From the NCBI RefSeq assembly GCF_900115905.1, contig NZ_FOYD01000002.1, positions 124,001-188,000 of the forward strand: a stretch of DNA of 64,000 nt, in the 5' to 3' direction. Numbering within the stretch: position 1 is the stretch's first letter; the number at the start of each line of letters is the position of its first letter. Positions 56,578-64,000 of the stretch are shown here, in pieces. Under the pieces are notes generated by a model. It ran no database searches. It was not told where the DNA came from and saw only the letters and a list, made by a program, of their open reading frames with translations. Source of the stretch: Halopseudomonas formosensis. GTDB taxonomy: Bacteria > Pseudomonadota > Gammaproteobacteria > Pseudomonadales > Pseudomonadaceae. The position numbers and the translations under genes were made by a program.

Positions 56578-57789
56578 GCCTTCCTTATGGATCAGGCGTC
56601 CAAAAGTCAGCATAAAAAACAACACCAGCAAAGCCCCTGGAGCAAAAACAGGGTAAGTAAACAAACTAAAGTAGATTAATATAGAAACAAGAATAAAATA
56701 TTTAATACGAAGATGCTTTGACCTCAAAAACATGCCAACATTAAAAATAAAAATCAAAAAAACAAAAACAAACAACGGGGCAGCAACCCCCGTTTCAGAA
56801 TAAACAAAAGGGAAGAAAGTAACAAAAGCGTTATAGTACTTATCTCCATTATATGAATAAAGCGTAAACTCATTAAAAACATTGTCGTACATGCCGTATA
56901 TTATGTCAGAAAAACCAATCCCAAAGAAAATCTTATAAAATGGAAAAAGAAAACTCTCTACCACCGTCTGCAAAGGATATGAGCTAAGGGAAAGTTCATT
57001 GCCATCTATCTTTTGAGAAAAAAGAAAGGGCTGTACTATATGGTACTCAAGAATACGGTACATATCTTCCAAAGAGGTGGAAAGACCATCCCTATCCAAA
57101 CGCATGCTTACAATAGCCGCAGAAAATAAAAACAACACTGAAATAAGAAAAACATTCTTTCGTAGAAACGCAATTATAGAGTTATCTAATAATATCGTTC
57201 GATAGAACAATATCAGAATCATATAATATATGTAAAACCGGCCAGCCGACGCAACCCCAAAAACCACAAGGGAAAAAAGAAAATAATAAAAAGCAATCCT
57301 TTGAAATCGATCCTTTGCATCTATCAACATAACTATAAAAAAAATAACTATATATACTATATAAAACCTTGCCAACCCCCAAACAAACACACTACCGAAC
57401 ATTGCAGACTTAAAGTCATCATTCGAAAAATAATTCTGCCTGACCATATCAAACCCAAACGTCACGCCATATACCACCATATTAAACGATGGTATATTCA
57501 TAGTAAAAAATACAACAAAAAAAATAAAAATCAAGAGACCTTTATTAACACTAAAGACGGATGACAACCTACTATCTTCGCCCACATTATATATTAATGA
57601 AATTGCAAATATAGCAAGAATGCTACAAACATAACATCCAACAACGATCAGCGAAGCGTAAAATGTCGGAGAAAGATGAAATCCTGAGTATAAAAAGTAA
57701 CCCACCAGCTGAACACATAACAAAATCAGAATAGGAGAAACTATCCTCAACTTAAAGGCGAAGCCTTGCTTATTTAATTTAAGTAACAT
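56575..57789 (-). CDS. Oligosaccharide repeat-unit polymerase (Wzy-like)
   Basis: 404 residues, about 11 hydrophobic segments spread over the whole length and a larger loop near residues 235-310, as in Wzy O-antigen/capsule polymerases. It has no helix-specific motif, and Wzy proteins are poorly conserved, so the call rests on topology and place. It is the most AT-rich gene in the window. The final residues LIHKEG and the TAG (56575-56577) fall where the IS5-type fragment starts, so a few C-terminal residues may have been lost or changed. It begins 3 bases after the upstream glycosyltransferase gene. Confidence 0.8.
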   Translation of the reverse strand: MLLKLNKQGFAFKLRIVSPILILLCVQLVGYFLYSGFHLSPTFYASLIVVGCYVCSILAIFAISLIYNVGEDSRLSSVFSVNKGLLIFIFFVVFFTMNIPSFNMVVYGVTFGFDMVRQNYFSNDDFKSAMFGSVFVWGLARFYIVYIVIFFIVMLIDAKDRFQRIAFYYFLFSLVVFGVASAGRFYIYYMILILFYRTILLDNSIIAFLRKNVFLISVLFLFSAAIVSMRLDRDGLSTSLEDMYRILEYHIVQPFLFSQKIDGNELSLSSYPLQTVVESFLFPFYKIFFGIGFSDIIYGMYDNVFNEFTLYSYNGDKYYNAFVTFFPFVYSETGVAAPLFVFVFLIFIFNVGMFLRSKHLRIKYFILVSILIYFSLFTYPVFAPGALLVLFFMLTFGRLIHKEG

Positions 57790-57792
57790 TAA

Positions 57793-58686
57793 CTAGACCC
57801 TCTCTGCACCCTTACCCAACAACAGTGCCAGTCGCTCAACAGCCGAAACAATACGCAAAAGATATCTCACAGAAAACGCAACCACCTTCTCACTGACTCT
57901 CAACTCATTATTGAGCATCAGCCTACTTAAAGACCGAGCCGGAGGTAACACTCCGGCTAAAATCGTTACCAACGTTGCTATCACTCCTTTCCTCTTAGTG
58001 ATATTAAAGTGCCCACCAGCTTCACGACGCGTTTTCTGTATCAACTCAGAAAGTCGGCTACGCGTTGGGTGCCACACAACGCAGTGATTAACATATTTTA
58101 TTTTAAAACCTGCAGAATCAGCTCTTTTACCCCATTCCGCATCACCGCCAGACATCAAGCTGCAATCAAAATGGCCTATTTCGTCAAAACACTGTTTTTT
58201 TGCTATCATATTCGCGGTAGCGGCCATACCCTGATTCTCAACAAACTCTTTCTGAGAAAAAGCAAAGGCTTTCTCATAAACTTCGGATACCGTTGGCCTA
58301 TCACCTTTGGTAATAAGACTTATACGCCCACCCACTCTTGCGTAGTTAGGGTCACTTCTAATAACCTCTACCGCAACCTCTAGCCAGTCTTCTTGAGGTT
58401 GGCAGTCTGAATCAGTAAACGCATACACTTCACCTTTCGCGACTTTCAACGCTGCATTCCTAGCCGCATACGAACCTGGCTTACGCTCCTCCAGGAGCTG
58501 GCAGTTTTCGGGTAATAGAAGTGACTCAGGAGGCTTATCTTCTGGATCGTTATTAACAACGATAATTTCAAAAAACTGTTTTGGGTAAGTCTGCTTACTC
58601 AACGCGTTCAAACATAGTTGCAGCCTGTCCCAGTCATGGTAAGTAGGGATTATCACACTCACAAAACATTTTTCTTCTTTACTCAT
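57793..58686 (-). CDS. Glycosyltransferase family 2 with C-terminal membrane-associated region
   Basis: 297 residues from ATG at 58686; an adjacent ATG at 58689 is equally possible. GT-A marks are VSVIIPTYHDWDRLQLCLNAL, FEIIVVNNDPED, GSYAARNAAL, FTDSDCQPQEDWL (DxD-like, near residue 93) and CSLMSGGDAEWGKRA near 180. A hydrophobic stretch near 232-248 and a basic C-terminus suggest membrane attachment. It is followed by wzy after 3 bases. The donor sugar is unknown. Confidence 0.87.
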   Translation of the reverse strand: MSKEEKCFVSVIIPTYHDWDRLQLCLNALSKQTYPKQFFEIIVVNNDPEDKPPESLLLPENCQLLEERKPGSYAARNAALKVAKGEVYAFTDSDCQPQEDWLEVAVEVIRSDPNYARVGGRISLITKGDRPTVSEVYEKAFAFSQKEFVENQGMAATANMIAKKQCFDEIGHFDCSLMSGGDAEWGKRADSAGFKIKYVNHCVVWHPTRSRLSELIQKTRREAGGHFNITKRKGVIATLVTILAGVLPPARSLSRLMLNNELRVSEKVVAFSVRYLLRIVSAVERLALLLGKGAERV

Positions 58687-58689
58687 CAT

Positions 58690-59157
58690 ACTGTGAACTC
58701 TTTCAGGTCATTCGCCCCATCCTACCTTTACAAGCAGTGCAAACTTACACGGTGCGGAAGGCGGATGAGACCAAAATGCGGGCTACTCGGCGATGAGCAA
58801 ACGGCGCATTAATTACGTTTAGAAGGTCGATAGTGGCAAGGCGGCAACGCGATGCCGCTGATGCTTGAACAACACAGAATTCGCGCACTCAAGAAGCGAA
58901 GGCCATGTTCTTTGTCAGGTTCCTGGCCATCCGTACAAGATGAGCATACTGAAATGCCGACTCATTTAAATCGATATTTTTACGTCGAAGTGGGTCTTCG
59001 AGTTTAACGTGACGACCTAACGTTTTTTAACTGACAACCTCCGGGATAATGCCCGACGAAGCGACTCTCCAATGTTCGAAGAGCTAGCAGGTGCCAACTT
59101 ATGGATATCACTCTGTTTTTTCAAGACATACGTCAACAACCTACTGTTTATATACAA
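58690..59157. other. Intergenic region with a decayed coding fragment
   Basis: 468 bases between two minus-strand genes. On the minus strand, 58889 to about 59024 stays open after a TAA and reads LGRHVKLEDPLRRKN, then IDLNESAFQYAHLV, then RMARNLTKNMAFAS and stop. It has no start codon with a ribosome binding site, and I do not recognise it; it could be the end of a lost gene. The rest shows no repeat or hairpin. A promoter for the downstream glycosyltransferase-wzy genes may lie near 58700-58760. Confidence 0.35.
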
Positions 59158-60075
59158 TCAGCTGCGTCCACCACCTTCCAGGACAAGCATCTCGCCTAAT
59201 AAATTTAGACCATATTCGTTATAATAACTTGCCATATTTGCTGCCGGGGTAAATGTCATCTCGCCAAATATAGGAACACCATCCTTATCATAGAAATCTA
59301 CGCGAACAAATTTGAATGGCTTGGCAAGAGCTTCTGCATGACGCACCATTTCATCGAAGCATTTTGGCCTATCAATTTCCTTGGAACTCTCATCTTTCTC
59401 ATGGCCTATCGCCATTCGATTCCAATCCAGATCAAAGAAATTCAGCTTCAAACCATCCTCACGCTCCGAGCATACTAGAACCAGCTTAGCCACACCATTA
59501 AAACAATAAATTTTATAGTCAAGCGGGAGTAATCCAGCTTGATTTTCAATGTATTCCTCTACGATTATCTTTGGCTTTATTAAATCATAGTGGTACTCTA
59601 AATGCTTTCTCCCAAACTTCTCACCCATCCACTTATTTAACTTAATATAGACATCCTCGAAATTGAGCTCCCGCTTATTCTTGGTTACAATATTGTAGCC
59701 GCACCCATGGGTGCATTTAAGGGCAAACTTATCCGGCAAATCATCCCAAATTATCTCAGAAGGCTTATTATAAACAGCGATCAAATTATTCAATATTGAG
59801 CTGTCATGGTTTTTTTCGATATAGCTGTATACAGCATATTTGTCTGCACACACTGATTTTAATCCTGGGTCCTCGTTAAACTTCAGCCACTGCAGCTTTT
59901 CATTGAAGTCCCTTGGGCTAGCTAAATCAAGCCATCTTCCGGTAGTCTTCAAATGCAAAAGCTTTGTAGCCAAAGCAGGTGAGCACACGTTTATAGCAAG
60001 AACGAAAAAATGAAATACTTTATGCATTCCCTTTTTTAAAAAATCAGGAAGAGCTTTTTTACCATACTTTGCCAT
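59158..60075 (-). CDS. TupA-like ATP-grasp protein
   Basis: 305 residues. It matches the ATPgrasp_TupA family found in polysaccharide loci: SPRDFNEKLQWLKF near residue 55, CADKYAVYSYI near 80, FALKCTHGCGYNIV near 117, the EEYIENQAGLLPLDYKIYCFNG block near 168, FVRVDFYDKDGVPIFGEMTFTP near 255 with the acidic metal ligands, and GLNLLGEM near the end. Such proteins are thought to ligate an amino acid or similar group to a uronic acid of the glycan (TupA makes teichuronopeptide in Bacillus). Since this locus should make uronic acids, amidation or amino-acid decoration of GalA/GlcA is a reasonable guess. Confidence 0.85.
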   Translation of the reverse strand: MAKYGKKALPDFLKKGMHKVFHFFVLAINVCSPALATKLLHLKTTGRWLDLASPRDFNEKLQWLKFNEDPGLKSVCADKYAVYSYIEKNHDSSILNNLIAVYNKPSEIIWDDLPDKFALKCTHGCGYNIVTKNKRELNFEDVYIKLNKWMGEKFGRKHLEYHYDLIKPKIIVEEYIENQAGLLPLDYKIYCFNGVAKLVLVCSEREDGLKLNFFDLDWNRMAIGHEKDESSKEIDRPKCFDEMVRHAEALAKPFKFVRVDFYDKDGVPIFGEMTFTPAANMASYYNEYGLNLLGEMLVLEGGGRS

Positions 60076-60355
60076 TAGCTTTTTCCACTTGAAGTTCGAA
60101 TATCAAGCCACATTGAGATATGCTTCGTTACACATACAATGAGGCTCCATCGACGATTTATTTATATTCTTTCTGTGTCCCGGCCACGTTACCAACAATT
60201 CCTCCAACGCCGCCGTTAACATTTGTCTCGACCGGTCACCTTAATAATAAAGCCAGAGGCCGTCAGGATTCGTTATACAGAGGGTCGCGCGTCGATGTAC
60301 ATATCAATTACTATGTTGCCGAACCTGGCGGCTCTAATAATAAGCAAGGATTCGC
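60076..60355. other. Intergenic region, nothing recognised
   Basis: 280 bases between the CapA-like gene and the ATP-grasp gene, both on the minus strand. The base composition is less AT-rich than the flanking genes. No REP, IS end or T-run hairpin was seen, and the short plus-strand frames have no ribosome binding site. A promoter for the ATP-grasp gene may lie here. Confidence 0.4.
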
Positions 60356-61498
60356 TCATTTCTTTGCCTTTCCACGCGCTTCTAACTCGAGTGCATTCCT
60401 TGTGACATAGTAATAAGCTTCGTTTCGAATTAGATGCAAAGACAATATTTTTTTGTCTATGTGCTTACGCCGCCCTAGCAAGCTCGCAACAAGCTCTTTA
60501 ATAGTAGACTTAAGTCCATGTCCTCGGGGTATAACTGAAAAGCCACGTAAAAAATTTGTTTTTACTTTCTCATAAGCGGACAAAACCATCATTTCATGTA
60601 GTTTTTCGTATCCATTTTTTAAACTTTCGGACAAAGCCTTGATATCAACCCTCTCATTGTAATTCGCGACATCTACGACTCTTTGCTCAATTCTGGTTAT
60701 ATGAAAGACAGGCGTAACCTTAATTCTAGAGGCTTTATCAAACTCCAGCATAACCGCATAGGACTTATCGTCATTCGCTGCATGCCCTCCCCAGTCGAAA
60801 TAGAAATTTCCCAGGCTGTAGAAAATCAATGAAGCTTTGTATTCCTCGAAGCCTTGCGGTACATGGGGGTGCGCACCTACAACAACATCCGCACCCAGAT
60901 CGCAAAAATGCTGATAACGCTCGCGCCATTCTCTTTGCGGAATGCTGTAATTCTCTAGCCCAGCGTGAGAAAGTACCAGCACAAAATCGCATTGCTTTTT
61001 CAGGTCTATAATATTTTTATCGATTTGGTTATGATTGATCCAAGCATAGCCCGCAGTATTCTTATCCTGAAAATAGTCTAAAACTCCAAACTGCGCCTCG
61101 CATGCATTGATGATCCCAAAAACAACACCATTTATCTCTTTAATTAACGGCTTATAAGCGCTGTTAAAATCAGCTCCAGCACCTATGACGTCAAGTTTTG
61201 CCAAGTGCGCCTGCTTGATTGTTTCCATCAAGCCTGACGAACCAAAATCCATTATATGATTATTGGCAAGCTGAATTAAATCGAAGCCTTGTTTTTTTAA
61301 TCCGTAGAGAGTAGTCGCTTTTTGTTGAATATGAGGACCACTTTTAGCTATTGGAGAACCCGCACCTTCAACCGGCGCCTCAAAGTTGCAGATAGCGTAG
61401 TCCGCTCCAAGAACAATCTGCTCTAAGCTTGGCGACAGTATTTCCCCGGACTGCTTTTCTGTATTTACAACGTCGCCACAAATGAATATTTTAGCCAT
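60356..61498 (-). CDS. CapA family (PgsA-like) metallophosphatase-fold protein
   Basis: 380 residues from ATG at 61498 (MAKIFICGDVV). The family motifs are ICNFEAPVEG near residue 40, LIQLANNHIMDFGSSGLMET near 80, the DVIGAGAD region near 107, VLSHAGLENY near 180, VVGAHPHVPQGFEEY near 210 and IFYSLGNFYFDW near 230. CapA proteins act in polyglutamate capsule synthesis in Bacillus, but the domain is common in polysaccharide loci with unclear roles. No signal peptide is seen, unlike classical CapA, so a cytoplasmic role is likely. It overlaps the wzx stop by 8 bases and is coupled to it. Confidence 0.85.
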   Translation of the reverse strand: MAKIFICGDVVNTEKQSGEILSPSLEQIVLGADYAICNFEAPVEGAGSPIAKSGPHIQQKATTLYGLKKQGFDLIQLANNHIMDFGSSGLMETIKQAHLAKLDVIGAGADFNSAYKPLIKEINGVVFGIINACEAQFGVLDYFQDKNTAGYAWINHNQIDKNIIDLKKQCDFVLVLSHAGLENYSIPQREWRERYQHFCDLGADVVVGAHPHVPQGFEEYKASLIFYSLGNFYFDWGGHAANDDKSYAVMLEFDKASRIKVTPVFHITRIEQRVVDVANYNERVDIKALSESLKNGYEKLHEMMVLSAYEKVKTNFLRGFSVIPRGHGLKSTIKELVASLLGRRKHIDKKILSLHLIRNEAYYYVTRNALELEARGKAKK

Positions 61499-62795
61499 CC
61501 GAAGACCTCTTGCTATCAAACTTTTTAGCCATTAGCAAAACAATAGCAATTATTACAACATTTATGACTGCCCCAGAAACACCGAATATGGCAATAGCTA
61601 CCAGGTCGCTGGAGAACACAAAGTAGCCCACCCCCAGGCCAACTAGCCTGATCAGAATTGTAAAAACGGTAAAAAACAGATAAAAACCCTGAATTTTTAA
61701 CACAGGTATCGTTTTATTGCTGGGACTGTTCATAAACATGAAATACATCCACAGCGCGATCCAGCGGGCGTACTCCCCAGCGTCAACCCACTCGGCACCA
61801 AATACGAACGAAAACAGCCATGGGCCTGTAGCGATCACAACAAAAAACGGAACAAAGCCAACAGCAGCTAGTGCACCTGTTGCCTTCAGAACCAAGTTGA
61901 ACAGTTTTTCTTTATTATTCGCTGCTTCCGCGATCCGTGGATAAAAAACGTCCCCAACTGCCCCACCGATCAGTGTGGATGGCACACCCATTACTGTTCT
62001 GCCGAGAGTGTAAAACCCCGCTGCAGCCGGACCGAAAAAGCTGGCCAGCATGAGAATAGGCAGACTCTGAGAAAGAGCATTCAGAGCAACCTGGGGGGCT
62101 CTGTATAGTGGGAAGTCTTTGTGGCGGTTTGCCAGCTCCCGAAGCGTGCCGGCGCTCTCGTCATTATCTGGCAGTGCCGCCTCTTTGCTACGGGTGCCAG
62201 CCCATAGGAGAAGCGCGTGGAGAGCCTGACCGCCCACCGCAATCACTATCAGTACTGCGCCTACCGGGTGAAACCAACCCGCTCCGGCTTTTGCGGAGTT
62301 CATTATGAAAGCTTGCAGAACGGCTACTTTGGCAGTGATCCTGAACTGTTTTTTTCTGATGAGCCATTGAGTAAATATCTGCTGAAAAGCCGCGAACAGC
62401 ATGGCGAGCGGGATAAGTAGAAGAAACCCAGCAACGGCTCCCAAGCTTAATGCGTCAGCAATCCAGTCCCCTGCTGTCAACAGTACAGCTGCAGCAATAG
62501 ACGTAACAATCAGCGCTACTAATGCACTGAGTTTTGCGAGTTTTTTTGCGTCTGTGTCTGATTTCGGCAGCACGATTGCAATCGGGTAGGTAAGTGCGGC
62601 AATGGGCGTTAGTACCCCCAGTATTGCCATGAAGGTACCCAGCAGGCCGAAGGCTTCCGGGCCATAGAGTCGCGTGATGACCGGTGCAAAGGCCATGGTA
62701 ATGGCTTGGGCACCGGCAGTGCCGGTGGCAACTATGGCTACGTTGCGGACGAATTTGCTTTGACCAAGCTGTTTGATACGGGTTAGCAAGTGCAT
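61491..62795 (-). CDS. Wzx-type flippase / polysaccharide translocase
   Basis: 434 residues with 12 or so hydrophobic segments over the whole length, the MATE/MVF-like layout of Wzx. The start VRNVAIVATGTAGAQAITMAFAPVITRLYGPEAFG is the typical first helix pair of the polysaccharide_synt family, and FGPAAAGFYTLGRTVMGVPSTLIGGAVGDVFYPRIAEA near residue 240-275 is the family's central block (written here only to show type; its key part is GFYTLGRTVMGVP). It would flip the undecaprenyl-linked repeat unit to the periplasm. GC content is higher than in the genes downstream, so it sits near the edge of the AT-rich part. Confidence 0.88.
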   Translation of the reverse strand: MHLLTRIKQLGQSKFVRNVAIVATGTAGAQAITMAFAPVITRLYGPEAFGLLGTFMAILGVLTPIAALTYPIAIVLPKSDTDAKKLAKLSALVALIVTSIAAAVLLTAGDWIADALSLGAVAGFLLLIPLAMLFAAFQQIFTQWLIRKKQFRITAKVAVLQAFIMNSAKAGAGWFHPVGAVLIVIAVGGQALHALLLWAGTRSKEAALPDNDESAGTLRELANRHKDFPLYRAPQVALNALSQSLPILMLASFFGPAAAGFYTLGRTVMGVPSTLIGGAVGDVFYPRIAEAANNKEKLFNLVLKATGALAAVGFVPFFVVIATGPWLFSFVFGAEWVDAGEYARWIALWMYFMFMNSPSNKTIPVLKIQGFYLFFTVFTILIRLVGLGVGYFVFSSDLVAIAIFGVSGAVINVVIIAIVLLMAKKFDSKRSSDG

Positions 62796-62850
62796 GCTTC
62801 CAAAGCTAGGGCGGATCAGTTAAAGGGAGTTGGTTGCTAATAAGTGCCTT

Positions 62851-62873
62851 CATCGAGCTGGTGCTCGACGTTC
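62851..62873. repeat. Exact inverted copy of a palindrome from the 21-kb array
   Basis: The 23 bases are the exact reverse complement of 21318-21340 and contain the palindrome TCGAGC-TGGT-GCTCGA. It lies in the 105-base gap between glmS and wzx, on the border of the polysaccharide locus, and is the only member of the palindromic families found after 48.1 kb. Confidence 0.6.
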
Positions 62874-62900
62874 TCAGGAAACGCTCCCAGGCAAGATGCA

Positions 62901-64000
62901 TTATTCTACGGTGACGGATTTGGCCAGGTTCCTAGGCTTATCCACATCAGTGCCTTTTACCAGCGCCACATGATAACTCAGCAATTGCAACGGAACCGTG
63001 TAAACGATGGGCGATACAGCTTCATATACCCAGGGCAACTTGAGATAGGTGATGCCCTCACCTTCATCCATATCTACTCGTTCACAGGCGAAGGTAATCA
63101 GTTGGCCACCACGGGCGCCGACTTCCTGCAGGTTGGATTTGAGTTTTTCCAGCAGGCTGTCGCTGGGTGCTACGCTTACCACCGGCATGTTTTCATCTAC
63201 CAGCGCCAGCGGGCCGTGTTTCAGCTCGCCGGCGGCGTATGCTTCGGCGTGGATGTAGGAGATTTCTTTAAGCTTGAGTACCCCTTCCATCGCAATGGGG
63301 TAATGGGGGCCACGACCCAGAAACAGCGCATGGTGCTTGTTGGCAAAGGTGGTGGCCAGCTCTTCGATGTGCTGATCCAGGTGCAGTACTTTCTCGACCA
63401 GACGGGGCAGCCCCTTCAAAGCACGGACGTTAGCACTGATCATTTCCGGGGCGCGATCCTTTACCTGTGCCAGAGCGGTGGTCAACCATAACAACGCGAC
63501 CAGTTGGGTAGTGAACGCTTTGGTAGATGCAACCCCTATTTCCGGACCAGCTTTGGTCAACAGCCGCCAGTCGGCTTCACGGACCAGGGAGCTGCCGGCG
63601 ACGTTGCAGATGGCAAGGCTGGCCAGGTAGCCCTGCTGTTTGGCGTAGCGCAGGGCTGCAAGGGTATCTGCAGTCTCGCCGGACTGGGAGATAGCAATGA
63701 GAAGGGTATTGGCTGGTACCGCCACCTGGCGGTAGCGATACTCACTGGCAACTTCTACCTGACACGGCAGCCCTGCCTGATCCTCTATCCAGTACCGAGC
63801 CACAAGACCGGCGTGACAGCTGGTGCCACAGGCGACGATGTGGATGTTCTGGAGGTCTTTAAGACGAGTTTCCGCCTCCAGGCCGAGGATCGCGGTCAGC
63901 ACGTGATCCTCGCCCTGGGTGCCTTCCAGCGTGTTGGCAATGGCTGCCGGCTGCTCGTGGATTTCCTTGAGCATGAAGTGGCGGTACTCGCCCTTCTCCT
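62901..64000 (-). CDS. glmS: Glucosamine-fructose-6-phosphate aminotransferase, isomerase part (5' end outside window)
   Basis: About 365 C-terminal residues are visible; the frame runs open to the window end, so the start and the glutaminase domain lie outside. Both SIS domains are present: [25 protein letters not shown] and [16 protein letters not shown] in the first, [29 protein letters not shown] (key part [16 protein letters not shown]) in the second. The ending NLAKSVTVE is the universal GlmS C-terminus. It makes glucosamine-6-phosphate for UDP-GlcNAc. Being first in line with wzx, it may be a copy serving the polysaccharide locus or the housekeeping gene next to it. Confidence 0.95.
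   Translation of the reverse strand, partial: EKGEYRHFMLKEIHEQPAAIANTLEGTQGEDHVLTAILGLEAETRLKDLQNIHIVACGTSCHAGLVARYWIEDQAGLPCQVEVASEYRYRQVAVPANTLLIAISQSGETADTLAALRYAKQQGYLASLAICNVAGSSLVREADWRLLTKAGPEIGVASTKAFTTQLVALLWLTTALAQVKDRAPEMISANVRALKGLPRLVEKVLHLDQHIEELATTFANKHHALFLGRGPHYPIAMEGVLKLKEISYIHAEAYAAGELKHGPLALVDENMPVVSVAPSDSLLEKLKSNLQEVGARGGQLITFACERVDMDEGEGITYLKLPWVYEAVSPIVYTVPLQLLSYHVALVKGTDVDKPRNLAKSVTVE

Noticed and set aside
63726-63738. JUMPstart/ops element (GGCGGTAGC) for RfaH control
   Set aside because: The match is inside glmS coding sequence and on the strand opposite to transcription of the locus.

Overview
The window looks like a chromosome segment of a Pseudomonas-like gammaproteobacterium (Pseudomonadaceae, possibly Halopseudomonas). 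Support: GC-rich coding in the first 48 kb; the gene order pepN - DUF2797 - yeaC - glpG - metallophosphatase - nadK - fadH, which from memory matches P. aeruginosa; a 180-kDa-class NAD-glutamate dehydrogenase next to a DUF2835 gene; motY; and dispersed palindromes with the GTAGGAG...GCGAA layout of Pseudomonas REP elements. The taxon is inferred, not tested.

Layout. 1-8.2 kb: end of an FtsX-like permease, greB, deaD-tatD, dacB, rlmKL. 8.4-13.7 kb: rmf, pyrD, DUF2835 and an unusually short gdhB. 13.8-20.6 kb: a six-gene overlapping operon (MoxR ATPase, DUF58, DUF4381, two VWA proteins, BatD-like) of the aerotolerance type. 20.6-25 kb: a repeat array, then a YCF48 lipoprotein-like/propeller gene with an MMPL-family transporter. 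25.4-36.9 kb: pepN to fadH housekeeping genes and a divergent AraC-type regulator. 37.1-38.9 kb: a small acidic ORF, a copper chaperone behind a CueR-like promoter, a DUF411 protein and motY. 39.2 kb: a RAYT transposase between REP clusters.

40-64 kb is a surface polysaccharide locus read almost entirely on the minus strand. It runs from glmS and the Wzx flippase through CapA-like, ATP-grasp, glycosyltransferase, Wzy and beta-propeller genes, then UDP-glucuronate 4-epimerase, UDP-glucose dehydrogenase and the initiating sugar-phosphate transferase. It ends in a nucleotide-sugar supply block: galU, a dehydrogenase paralog, pgi, phosphomannomutase and galE. Its central part (about 53-61.5 kb) is clearly more AT-rich, carries no REP elements and holds IS fragments, which suggests horizontal acquisition. 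Together these genes would make UDP-Glc, UDP-GlcA, UDP-GalA/UDP-Gal and hexosamine precursors, build a repeat unit on undecaprenyl phosphate, flip it and polymerise it.

Most notable: a REPIN/RAYT-type repeat system with seven intergenic clusters, two of them regular tandem arrays; an apparent in-frame loss of about 445 residues in gdhB; a UDP-glucose dehydrogenase paralog lacking the catalytic cysteine and Rossmann glycines; and a 26-codon ORF with a perfect Shine-Dalgarno sequence beside the copper promoter. No tRNA, rRNA or CRISPR array was recognised.
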